Assembly (NCBI GenBank): GCA_026394915.1
Contig: JAPLZS010000026.1
Coordinates: 7,282-14,350 of the forward strand
Direction: 5' to 3'
Length of the DNA: 7,069 nucleotides
Origin: Candidatus Woesearchaeota archaeon
GTDB lineage: Archaea; Nanobdellota; Nanobdellia; Woesearchaeales; UBA12501
This document shows, piece by piece, positions 1 through 5,065 of this stretch. How positions within the stretch are numbered: the first letter of the stretch is position 1; each line of letters starts with the position of its first letter. Below the pieces are notes generated by a model that searched no databases, was not told the DNA's origin, and saw only the letters and a program-made list of their open reading frames with translations. The translations under genes were made by a program, and so were the position numbers.

Positions 1-470
1 ATGTTGAAAAGCTTGTCGAAGATGGGATATTTACAAAGAATGAGCGGAAGAATATAGTGGAATACGGGCTCAATTTCAGGAAAAGGGAGGTTTATGATTA
101 TCTTGTGATTGCAGAGAAGCAGAAGATGATGGGCTGCCTGAATAAGGACATGATCATTAAAACATTGTTTGACAAGGTGTCTGCCTTTTTTGATGCAGAC
201 ACATTCATAATATTCGGCTCTTCTGCTCTTGATGCAAAGAAAGCCTCTGATATAGATCTTTTGATAATAGGCAGGAAAGATGTATCAAAGGCATTAAAAG
301 AATTTGAGGAGATATACAATAAGAGGGTGCATGCCATCAAAATAAGGGATTTGAAGCATATAAAACCTGAATTGATGATAGAGTTGTATAAGAAACACAT
401 CATACTGAATGATACAGAAAGGATAATAAGGCTTTTTGGAGGGCTCCATGAGAAAAATAAGCTGGTGTAA
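1..470 (+). CDS. Winged-helix-fused minimal nucleotidyltransferase, antitoxin-type (5' truncated)
   Basis: The frame is open to the left window edge. Codons from base 3 read into the GTG at 57 without a stop, and the residues before it (VEKLVEDGIFTKNERKNI) look like the end of a winged helix, so the GTG is probably internal and the true start lies outside the window. Of 155 visible residues, about 1-45 match the wing and linker of an HTH domain. Residues 66-90 hold the nucleotidyltransferase core: FGSS (G72, S73) followed by SDIDLL with D83 and D85, the hG[GS]-x9-13-DhD signature of the MNT family (COG1708-like). The third acidic residue expected later is not evident; RVHAIKI stands there. 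MNT proteins paired with HEPN proteins are known antitoxins that can adenylylate the HEPN partner. The downstream HEPN gene overlaps by 23 bases, indicating translational coupling. It has the same architecture as the gene at 1977-2516, but the sequences are quite diverged. Confidence 0.85.
   Translation, partial: VEKLVEDGIFTKNERKNIVEYGLNFRKREVYDYLVIAEKQKMMGCLNKDMIIKTLFDKVSAFFDADTFIIFGSSALDAKKASDIDLLIIGRKDVSKALKEFEEIYNKRVHAIKIRDLKHIKPELMIELYKKHIILNDTERIIRLFGGLHEKNKLV
438..443 (+). promoter_or_regulatory. Ribosome binding site inside the upstream gene
   Basis: GGAGGG lies 4 bases (5 from the GGAGG core) before the ATG at 448. It decides the start of the HEPN gene: the in-frame TTG at 436 overlaps this site and has no Shine-Dalgarno sequence of its own. 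Confidence 0.6.
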
Positions 471-915
471 ATGCCAGGACAGAGGGATAAGGATCATAGA
501 GTCGAATGACAATCTGAGCAGGGAATATTTCAGCAATGCAGAAGAAAGCATGAAAGTGCTCAGGTCAATATGGAATACGCAGTCCATGATGTGGCTTGCG
601 ACAACCAAGTATTACATTGAATATTTTGCAGTGTATTCAATACTGATGAAGATAGGGGTGAAGTGCGAGATACATGACTGCACTATATCTCTTTCTGATT
701 TTCTTGAAAGAGAAGGAATACTGGAGAAAGGAACTGCTGCGCTGCTTGAGAATGACAAGGGATTGAGGATAGACAACCAGTATTATCTCAAGAACAGGCC
801 TGTTGATGTGGATATGGGGAAAATGTCCGGATTCCTGCTCTCAATAAGGCAGTCTTTGGAAAAGCTCAATCCAAACAGGATAAAAGAGCTCAGGAAGAAG
901 ATTGAATCTCTGTAG
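448..915 (+). CDS. HEPN-domain protein, partner of the upstream nucleotidyltransferase
   Basis: A 155-residue soluble, mostly helical protein without signal peptide or membrane segment. The ATG at 448 is chosen because GGAGG precedes it. Its helical body (LSREYFSNAEESMKVL at 23-38, then WLATTKYYIEYFAVYSIL at 49-66) and the late element GLRIDNQYYLKNRP (105-118) fit HEPN proteins of the COG1895/UPF0332 type. These are encoded next to MNT nucleotidyltransferases and act as RNase toxins in several characterised pairs. The active-site motif is usually R-x4-6-H; here R107 is followed by Y112-Y113 and no histidine, so RNase activity is uncertain. It overlaps the preceding gene by 23 bases and converges on the pilin gene. 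Family assignment rests on fold pattern and context. Confidence 0.75.
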   Translation: MRKISWCKCQDRGIRIIESNDNLSREYFSNAEESMKVLRSIWNTQSMMWLATTKYYIEYFAVYSILMKIGVKCEIHDCTISLSDFLEREGILEKGTAALLENDKGLRIDNQYYLKNRPVDVDMGKMSGFLLSIRQSLEKLNPNRIKELRKKIESL

Positions 916-923
916 GCCTGACT

Positions 924-959
924 TTATTGCAGTATATATTAGATTATTGCAGCATATAT
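924..959. repeat. Imperfect tandem 16-mer, period 20, with palindrome
   Basis: TTATTGCAGTATATAT (924-939) recurs as TTATTGCAGCATATAT (944-959), with one mismatch and a 20-base period. The second copy runs into the perfect palindrome GCATATATGC (952-961) and a short T-run (963-967). It lies just downstream of the HEPN stop in the convergent spacer with the pilin gene. It could be part of a 3' end or a protein-binding site. The rest of the 185-base spacer holds three GAATTC words and the T-rich terminator of the pilin. Confidence 0.5.
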
Positions 960-1060
960 GCATTTTTCCCAGCAAAGCACACTGTCTTGTGATCCCTCCC
1001 GAATTCCGAATTCTCCAGAATATATACAGAATTCAGATAAGAATAAACAAAGAATAATAG

Positions 1061-1096
1061 AATAAAGAAAATAAAAAGAAAAAAAGAAAAAGTTAA
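1061..1096 (-). terminator. T-tract transcription terminator of the pilin gene
   Basis: Read on the minus strand, the DNA directly after the pilin stop codon consists of repeated T-runs (CTTTTTCTTTTTTTCTTTTT and onward) with no GC stem. Archaeal RNA polymerase terminates at such oligo-T tracts without a hairpin, which suits a strongly transcribed single gene. Confidence 0.7.
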
Positions 1097-1100
1097 AGGT

Positions 1101-1508
1101 TTACTGGAGTGATATAGATACTTGTCCACTCACTGTGTGGGTTAATGCTGATCCTGGTTTTGTATATACTATTGTAACTTCTTCATTAGTCTTATCACCT
1201 GCTGTACCAGCTGTACAAGCAAATGTTAATGTTGCTTTTGCTCCAGAAGTCCAAGCACCTGTGCCTGTAGATGAAACTACTGTAGCACATGAAGTGCCTT
1301 TTGCTGTTGCACTACTTACAGTTATAGTATCTCCAAAACCATTTGTCAAGTAAAGGATCATTGGTCCGAATATGCACTTGTCTGGCAACAGCTTCTTAGG
1401 GCTTAATACTCCGAAATATGCCAATGCTCCGATGACTACCAGGACCACTAATATTGCCCAGCCATATGTCATCAAGAATTCCATAGCAGCTTGTGCTTTC
1501 TTTTTCAT
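1101..1508 (-). CDS. Archaeal type IV pilin-like protein with class III signal peptide
   Basis: A 135-residue prepilin. The short positive N-terminus MKKKA is followed by QAAMEFLMTYGWAILVVLVV. Cleavage between A5 and Q6 would place Q at +1 and E10 at +5, the class III (EppA/ArlK-type prepilin peptidase) pattern, before a hydrophobic helix (about 11-34) that would form the filament core. The remaining 100 residues are Thr/Ser/Gly/Ala-rich beta-type sequence with C45, C74 and C98, so one disulfide is possible. Its length suits a small major pilin. It has its own promoter, a GAGGTGA site 4 bases before the ATG, and its own terminator, so it is probably a well-expressed single gene. The C-terminal two thirds prefers A/T-ending codons (ACA, GCA, TTA, AAA), unlike its neighbours. 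The assembly genes lie 3.5-5.5 kb upstream on the same strand, but assembly of this pilin by them is inferred. Confidence 0.9.
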   Translation of the reverse strand: MKKKAQAAMEFLMTYGWAILVVLVVIGALAYFGVLSPKKLLPDKCIFGPMILYLTNGFGDTITVSSATAKGTSCATVVSSTGTGAWTSGAKATLTFACTAGTAGDKTNEEVTIVYTKPGSALTHTVSGQVSISLQ

Positions 1509-1512
1509 TTAT

Positions 1513-1519
1513 TCACCTC
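1513..1519 (-). promoter_or_regulatory. Ribosome binding site of the pilin gene
   Basis: Minus-strand GAGGTGA, a full match to the archaeal 16S anti-Shine-Dalgarno end, with 4 bases to the ATG at 1508. Confidence 0.75.
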
Positions 1520-1561
1520 ATTTATATAAATATATGTTTTACTCGTTGTTTGCGATTTATG

Positions 1562-1582
1562 TATATAAATGTTTCGGTTTTC
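1562..1582 (-). promoter_or_regulatory. BRE/TATA promoter of the pilin gene
   Basis: On the minus strand CCGAAAC (BRE-like) precedes ATTTATATA (TATA box). A start site about 26 bases downstream of the TATA centre falls near 1539, giving a leader of about 30 bases that contains the GAGGTGA site. The element begins only a few bases after the HEPN stop codon. All 21 bases are identical to the promoter at 2541-2561. A second TATA-like palindrome, ATTTATATAAAT (1520-1531), is too close to the ATG to fit the ribosome binding site. Confidence 0.7.
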
Positions 1583-1587
1583 TGGAA

Positions 1588-1980
1588 TTATGAAGCCGGC
1601 ATATCAAAAAGATGCCGGATTATTTTCTGTATCTTCTCTTTGTTCAGGCTGACATAATTCTTAGGCACCATGAATCCTTCATAGGATATCCGGTTCCTAT
1701 AATCCCTCATCTGCTGAAGGAATTGCCTTGCTTGTTCGTCAATCATCTTCTCTTTTGCCGCATACTCTATCAATTCCTGATGCGCGCCTTCGCCTTTTAT
1801 CTTGATCCCTTTGCGCAGCGTAAGAGCCTCAATCAGTTTATGTATGACCTCATAATAATCCAGCAGGGTATTGCTGGGGTATTGCTCCATATCTGTGTTA
1901 TCCAATCTCTGCAGAGTCACCTCTGCCATTTTCCTCAATGATTCTGACTTCTGTTTATCAGGTCTTATTCTTACGATCAT
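1588..1980 (-). CDS. HEPN-domain protein, partner of the wHTH-nucleotidyltransferase
   Basis: A 130-residue soluble helical protein whose ATG overlaps the upstream stop as ATGA (1977-1980), so the two are translationally coupled. The helix around LLDYYEVIHKLIEALTLRKG (39-58) and the late motif MRDYRNRISYEGF (91-103) fit HEPN-fold partners of MNT nucleotidyltransferases. HEPN RNases use R-x4-6-H; here R95-N96 is followed by Y100 at the histidine position, and the Tyr of the R-x4-H-x-Y motif of characterised HEPN/MNT toxins is replaced by G102. The protein may therefore be a non-cleaving member or use an altered chemistry. There is no terminator after its stop, and the pilin promoter starts almost at once, so some read-through into the pilin is plausible. 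Confidence 0.82.
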   Translation of the reverse strand: MIVRIRPDKQKSESLRKMAEVTLQRLDNTDMEQYPSNTLLDYYEVIHKLIEALTLRKGIKIKGEGAHQELIEYAAKEKMIDEQARQFLQQMRDYRNRISYEGFMVPKNYVSLNKEKIQKIIRHLFDMPAS

Positions 1981-2516
1981 TTATACCCCTCCAGGAAGCC
2001 ATTCAATACAACACCATTGATTATATTATTCTTCAGCTCTTTGGGATATGAGGTAAAATCATCTTTAAAGTGAAGTTCAATCTTTCTACCAAGCCTTTTT
2101 TCAAAACTCTTTAGGTTTAATTCCTCTTTTTTTGACTCAACAAACAGGTCTATATCGCTGGTCTCAATATCTTCTCCCTTTGAATAGCTCCCAAACAAGA
2201 CGATTGACTTGGGCGTCAGTTTCTCTTCAATAAGGTCTATCAGGCCAGATTCCAGTATTGATGAAAAGTTGTATATCAATTTGTATCTCTTGAATGCCCT
2301 ATTGTCGCTATTTGCCTTATAGATCGGATATCTCCTTCTGCCTTTTTTCTCTATAGACTCGCTTATCATCCCCAATCTTGTCAGCTCCTTCAGATTCTTT
2401 TTGACAGATGTATGAGCCAGCCTGACATTCCTGCTGATATCCATGAGATAATGCCCTTTGTTTGGATTGATGAAAAAGATCTCTGCTGTCTTTGATATAC
2501 TACTTTTTTGTAACAT
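1977..2516 (-). CDS. Winged-helix-fused minimal nucleotidyltransferase, antitoxin-type
   Basis: A complete 179-residue protein. Residues 1-70 form a winged HTH: the recognition-helix region is about 25-50 (ISRNVRLAHTSVKKNLKEL) and the wing is about 51-66 (KKGRRRYPIY). A helical linker (75-100) leads to the MNT nucleotidyltransferase core, with LFGSYSKGEDIETSDIDLF at 107-125. This gives G109-S110 and the metal-binding pair D121/D123; E147 in RKIELHF is a candidate third acid. The tail NGVVLNGFLE is common in archaeal members. It probably modifies or neutralises the HEPN protein whose start overlaps its stop (ATGA), and may repress its own promoter through the HTH. The ATG at 2516 has no Shine-Dalgarno sequence and sits about 24 bases from the TATA box, so the mRNA is probably leaderless. 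Confidence 0.87.
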   Translation of the reverse strand: MLQKSSISKTAEIFFINPNKGHYLMDISRNVRLAHTSVKKNLKELTRLGMISESIEKKGRRRYPIYKANSDNRAFKRYKLIYNFSSILESGLIDLIEEKLTPKSIVLFGSYSKGEDIETSDIDLFVESKKEELNLKSFEKRLGRKIELHFKDDFTSYPKELKNNIINGVVLNGFLEGYK

Positions 2517-2517
2517 A

Positions 2518-2535
2518 TATTACATTATTGTAATA
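2518..2535. promoter_or_regulatory. Operator-like dyad TATTACA-N4-TGTAATA
   Basis: A perfect 7-4-7 inverted repeat (TATTACA, ttat, TGTAATA) fills the space between the TATA box at 2541-2548 and the ATG at 2516, covering the predicted transcription start. A protein bound here would block initiation. The natural candidate is the winged helix of the gene it precedes. Confidence 0.55.
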
Positions 2536-2540
2536 GGTGA

Positions 2541-2561
2541 TATATAAATGTTTCGGTTTTC
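2541..2561 (-). promoter_or_regulatory. BRE/TATA promoter of the wHTH-nucleotidyltransferase/HEPN pair
   Basis: The minus strand reads CCGAAAC then ATTTATATA, identical over 21 bases to the pilin promoter at 1562-1582. The start site expected about 26 bases from the TATA centre is near 2518, just ahead of the ATG, which predicts a leaderless transcript. Confidence 0.7.
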
Positions 2562-2582
2562 CAGATATTGTGCTGTCGCTTG

Positions 2583-2693
2583 TTAATTCAAAGCAGAGCT
2601 TAATTCTTCTCTTATCTTATCCACTTTTTCCTTGTCAGTGTTCTTTATGATGAGCTTACATTTTATTGAAAACTCCTCTGACTTCCTTACCAT
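2583..2693 (-). CDS. Possible 36-residue protein downstream of the PIN toxin
   Basis: An ATG 13 bases after the PIN toxin stop opens a 36-codon frame (MVRKSEEFSIKCKLI, ending KIREELSSALN). Its codon choice (GAC, AAG, GAA, AGG) resembles the neighbouring genes, and it predicts one beta strand followed by an amphipathic charged helix, beyond what random spacer DNA usually gives. There is no clear ribosome binding site, though coupling to the PIN gene is possible. The strand-helix pattern vaguely recalls the first half of Pcc1-type KEOPS subunits, but it is half the usual length; I do not claim that identity. It could be a third member of the operon, a gene remnant or chance. Confidence 0.35.
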   Translation of the reverse strand: MVRKSEEFSIKCKLIIKNTDKEKVDKIREELSSALN

Positions 2694-2706
2694 ATCTTCT
2701 GCGTCT

Positions 2707-3117
2707 TTATAGTATATCTATAATCTTCTGGGTGTTTATGACCTTAATTTTTGCCTGATTCTTCAGCTTTTTATCATCAGACCAGATGATGCTGTCGGGA
2801 TATGCCAATGCGCAGGCGATAAAGATTGCATCGTCAGGGTCTATCTGTCTTACAATCTCCAATGCTTCCTCTTTATAAGGATGCAGAACATCATTCGGCA
2901 CAATCATGACTTTTTTGAGTATCAGCTGGAGAAGTTCGTTAAAACTCTTTTCATCCAGCCCTGATTTGTTTAGCAGTTCATCCTTATGTTTTTCCATTTC
3001 TTCAAATATGAATTCAGGAAACTGAAAAACGCCGTCATATTCCAGAATAAGCTTTCTGGTGACAGAATCCTTGATCAATGCAGAGAATAAGATATTCGAA
3101 TCAATGATTATCATCAT
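2707..3117 (-). CDS. PIN-domain ribonuclease toxin (VapC-like, PIN_2 type)
   Basis: A 136-residue PIN-domain protein, the usual size for these toxins. It opens with MMIIIDSNILFSALI, placing the first catalytic aspartate at D6. The second acid is E39 or E40 (FPEFIFEEMEKH), then D96 in DPDDAIFIACAL, and D114/D115 in WSDDKKL. All four metal-binding positions are therefore filled, so the nuclease is probably active. The wording (LIKDSVTRK, the EKH helix, KSGLDEKSFNELL, WSDDKKL) resembles the archaeal PIN_2 group more than classical short VapC. The family cleaves RNA, often tRNA or rRNA; the target here cannot be read. Its start overlaps the antitoxin stop by ATGA (3114-3117), the typical antitoxin-first arrangement. 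Confidence 0.88.
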   Translation of the reverse strand: MMIIIDSNILFSALIKDSVTRKLILEYDGVFQFPEFIFEEMEKHKDELLNKSGLDEKSFNELLQLILKKVMIVPNDVLHPYKEEALEIVRQIDPDDAIFIACALAYPDSIIWSDDKKLKNQAKIKVINTQKIIDIL

Positions 3118-3335
3118 GCAAGAAACCTCTTTGCGCCGAGAGATTTTATCTTCCTGCTGAATTCCTTGACATCCTTCTCTGTGAGCTTGCTTTTTCCAGC
3201 CAGCTTTTCAGCCAGTTTCAGGGTCTCCAGCTTTTCTATAATCGCTCTCCTTGCCACCTCGCTCCATTTTACCTCAGGAAAATGCCTGATCTCTCCATGT
3301 ATGTCCTCTGGTATTGATAATGTCATGTTTCCCAT
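3114..3335 (-). CDS. vapB: VapB-type ribbon-helix-helix antitoxin
   Basis: A 73-residue protein. The N-terminal strand MTLSIPEDI and the following helices (IRHFPEVKWSEVARRAIIE, about 16-34) are an RHH DNA-binding domain. The C-terminal part with SKLTEKDVKEFSRKIK (about 49-64) is the toxin-binding helix found in many archaeal VapB proteins. It would sequester the PIN nuclease encoded by the overlapping next gene and repress the shared promoter. The ATG at 3335 is chosen because GAGGTGA lies 5 bases before it. The in-frame GTG at 3365 would add 10 residues unlike the family and lies only a few bases from the TATA box, upstream of the predicted transcription start. Confidence 0.88.
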   Translation of the reverse strand: MGNMTLSIPEDIHGEIRHFPEVKWSEVARRAIIEKLETLKLAEKLAGKSKLTEKDVKEFSRKIKSLGAKRFLA

Positions 3336-3340
3336 ATATA

Positions 3341-3347
3341 TCACCTC
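3341..3347 (-). promoter_or_regulatory. Ribosome binding site that fixes the vapB start
   Basis: Minus-strand GAGGTGA, 5 bases before the ATG at 3335. It rules against the longer reading from the GTG at 3365. Confidence 0.7.
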
Positions 3348-3371
3348 ACATAAATATGTGGGCACACATAT
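3347..3371. promoter_or_regulatory. Alternating half-sites, probable vapBC operator
   Basis: Three half-sites alternate in orientation: CACATA (3347-3352), TATGTG (3355-3360) and CACATA (3365-3370). They form two overlapping dyads, one with a 2-base and one with a 4-base spacer; the second has 7-base arms (ATATGTG-ggca-CACATAT). They run from the ribosome binding site into the TATA box, an ideal place for autorepression by an RHH antitoxin, whose family binds such repeated palindromes. Confidence 0.6.
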
Positions 3372-3382
3372 ATAAATGTTTC
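3369..3382 (-). promoter_or_regulatory. BRE/TATA promoter of vapBC
   Basis: The minus strand GAAACATTTATATA matches the core of the promoters at 1562-1582 and 2541-2561. A start site near 3346 gives a leader of about 10 bases that reaches into the GAGGTGA site. It lies 22 bases after the stop codon of the upstream secreted-protein gene. Confidence 0.65.
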
Positions 3383-3403
3383 TATTATAAACCTAAGAAT
3401 TGT

Positions 3404-4957
3404 TCATCTCCAGAACAATATGGTCTTCACAATCTTGTCAAACAGAGACATCCTTCTTTTGAGATCCTCGAACCTGCTTATCTTTGCCTTCTCTTCTGCA
3501 GTCAGCTCTTTCGGCTTTGGCGCTTCTGGAACAGGCTCAGCAGGCTTCTCTTCGACTGCTTTTTTATCAATCACTTCGATATTCTCTGTCTTTGAAATAG
3601 TGAGTGTCTGTCCTCCAACAGTGTAATTCAGCTCAGCAGTCACTGGATATGTGCCTGGCTGCTCAGGGGTGAAATCAATGGCAAGTATCTGGTTGTTCTC
3701 CTTTGGCTTGAATTCATTTGCGCTGCCTTCTCCGCTCAGTATAGAGCTCTGCACTTTTATGCTGAGATCTGTTATAGATAGATAAGTGTCTGGATTCTTG
3801 ATATATATCTTCAGCTGCGACTTGTTCAGGCTGAATATGTCGCCGTGTATGAAATATATCTGAGGATCATTGGTTGCAACAGTCATATTGAGGTATTTCA
3901 CGACAGGGAATCCAATGCCTCCTGCTGCAGTCGCTTTTATCTGCGTCTTGGCAGGATATTTCACTTTGACTGCTGTCGCAAACTTAAGGTCTTCACCGAC
4001 AGGTATTGTTCCATTCCAGAATATTGTGTTTCCTGATGTTGAATTGAACTGCGTTGCCTCGATGTTGAGATTGCCAGGAACTTCGATCTTGAGATTTATC
4101 TCCTGCTCTGTATCTGCGTTGTTCTCGAACAGGACATATAATCTTGTCTCTTCTCCTGACTCAAGCTCTGTCTTGTCAGCATCAAGGTTCATGTTCCACA
4201 ATGCCTTTGCATTCATGCCCAGCTTGCTGGTTACCTGTTTTACAGCATCCCCCACTTTATAGGTCAATGTTGCTGTGACAGAGCCGGAATATCTTGATCT
4301 TGCCTTTATAGTGTAAGAGAATGATTTTGTATATTCTCCTGGCATTGATCCTGTCCACTTCAGGGTATTTCCATACTGGTCAATGTCATATGTGTTCGTT
4401 ATCTCAAACTCAGAAGGCACTGTCTCAGTGTATTCCATGCCTGTTGCAGGGTCTGCTCCGCTGTTGACTATGCTTATGGTGACTGTCGCAGTATCTCCTT
4501 CCATCATGTCATTGTTGTCTATCTTCCTCTGTATCTGAAGGACAGGCCCTGGCTCGAACACAACGATGTAGAACTCCTGGGTGTCAGAGCCGTGTATGAC
4601 AACATCTCCCCCTATTGTGTATTTGAAGCTCTTCAGGCAGAAATTCAATTTCCCTATCAGCTTGCAATAATCCTTTTCTATGACAAAAACCCCTTCTTCA
4701 CCCATCAATATGACTGATGTTGTTGTATCTCCTGCTGCCACGTCAAACTGCTTGCCTCCCACAGTGAATGTCTGCCCCTCTTTCACCCACTGTGCGAATA
4801 TAGAATTCTCTTCATCGATTGTGCTGGTAACAACGGTCGTGTTAGTGCTGTTTGTATCATTATCCTCATCAGCAAGCGATATATTGGCAAATGCAAATAG
4901 CAGTATAAACAATAATGCAAAGAATAGCATCATCTTCAGTTTCTTTGTCTTTTCCAT
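3404..4957 (-). CDS. Secreted Ig-like/DUF11-like repeat protein linked to pilus genes
   Basis: A 517-residue exported protein. A Sec signal peptide (KTKKLKMMLFFALLFILLF, cleavage probably after ISLA at about 30) precedes an acidic Asn/Thr-rich stretch with sequons. A distinct domain at about 55-140 has two cysteines (C98, C107). Three beta-rich repeats follow, at about 143-237, 250-345 and 365-465, with the EGDTATVTISIVNSGADPAT and SGEETRLYVLFENNAD wording of DUF11/CARDB-type surface repeats. A Glu/Pro/Lys linker (467-490) leads to a basic amphipathic C-terminal helix ending KTILFWR. There is no C-terminal membrane span or recognisable sorting signal. Several N-x-S/T sites suit archaeal N-glycosylation. 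It follows the two F-domain genes on the same strand by 108 bases, suggesting a cell-surface or pilus-associated role; the exact function is unknown. The ATG at 4957 is preferred to a TTG at 4966; neither has a Shine-Dalgarno sequence. Confidence 0.8.
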   Translation of the reverse strand: MEKTKKLKMMLFFALLFILLFAFANISLADEDNDTNSTNTTVVTSTIDEENSIFAQWVKEGQTFTVGGKQFDVAAGDTTTSVILMGEEGVFVIEKDYCKLIGKLNFCLKSFKYTIGGDVVIHGSDTQEFYIVVFEPGPVLQIQRKIDNNDMMEGDTATVTISIVNSGADPATGMEYTETVPSEFEITNTYDIDQYGNTLKWTGSMPGEYTKSFSYTIKARSRYSGSVTATLTYKVGDAVKQVTSKLGMNAKALWNMNLDADKTELESGEETRLYVLFENNADTEQEINLKIEVPGNLNIEATQFNSTSGNTIFWNGTIPVGEDLKFATAVKVKYPAKTQIKATAAGGIGFPVVKYLNMTVATNDPQIYFIHGDIFSLNKSQLKIYIKNPDTYLSITDLSIKVQSSILSGEGSANEFKPKENNQILAIDFTPEQPGTYPVTAELNYTVGGQTLTISKTENIEVIDKKAVEEKPAEPVPEAPKPKELTAEEKAKISRFEDLKRRMSLFDKIVKTILFWR

Positions 4958-4994
4958 ATTGTGCAATGAAGGATATTTTTGTTTATTAATGTTG

Positions 4995-5013
4995 TGGAAA
5001 TCCCTGATTTCCA
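4995..5013. repeat. Perfect inverted repeat, 8-base arms, 3-base loop
   Basis: TGGAAATC-cct-GATTTCCA lies in the 108-base spacer between the second F-domain gene and the secreted-protein gene. It could be an RNA hairpin separating expression of the two genes, or an operator. Confidence 0.5.
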
Positions 5014-5020
5014 GAACCTC

Positions 5021-5038
5021 TAAACAAAGAATTGTTTA
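5021..5038. repeat. Perfect inverted repeat, 7-4-7 (TAAACAA-N4-TTGTTTA)
   Basis: The arms at 5021-5027 and 5032-5038 pair exactly around AGAA, 7 bases from the previous dyad. On the minus strand the site overlaps a TATA-like CTATAAAC. It has the same arm and spacer lengths as the dyad before the nucleotidyltransferase gene, but a different sequence. Operator or hairpin cannot be decided from sequence. Confidence 0.45.
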
Positions 5039-5065
5039 TAGGTTGCGGAAATGATGGCCAGAGCT

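Noticed and set aside
57..59. GTG at 57 as the start of the first nucleotidyltransferase
   Set aside because: The frame continues to the window edge with winged-helix-like residues, so the GTG is most likely an internal valine codon.
436..447. TTG start four codons upstream for the first HEPN protein
   Set aside because: GGAGG lies within these codons and is spaced for the ATG at 448.
944..1129. Minus-strand 61-codon frame with a Phe/Leu-rich stretch resembling a membrane helix
   Set aside because: The hydrophobic stretch is the translation of the T-rich terminator after the pilin, and its start overlaps the pilin in another frame; it has no ribosome binding site.
1520..1531. ATTTATATAAAT as the pilin TATA box
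   Set aside because: A start site 26 bases downstream would fall inside the coding region and lose the GAGGTGA site; the upstream element at 1562-1582 fits better.
3336..3365. GTG start at 3365 for vapB
   Set aside because: It would place the start codon next to the TATA box, upstream of the predicted transcription start; GAGGTGA is correctly spaced for the ATG at 3335.
3870..4262. 130-codon plus-strand frame inside the secreted repeat protein gene
   Set aside because: It lies wholly opposite a gene with clear domains, has no recognisable family features and no ribosome binding site; it is an antisense shadow.
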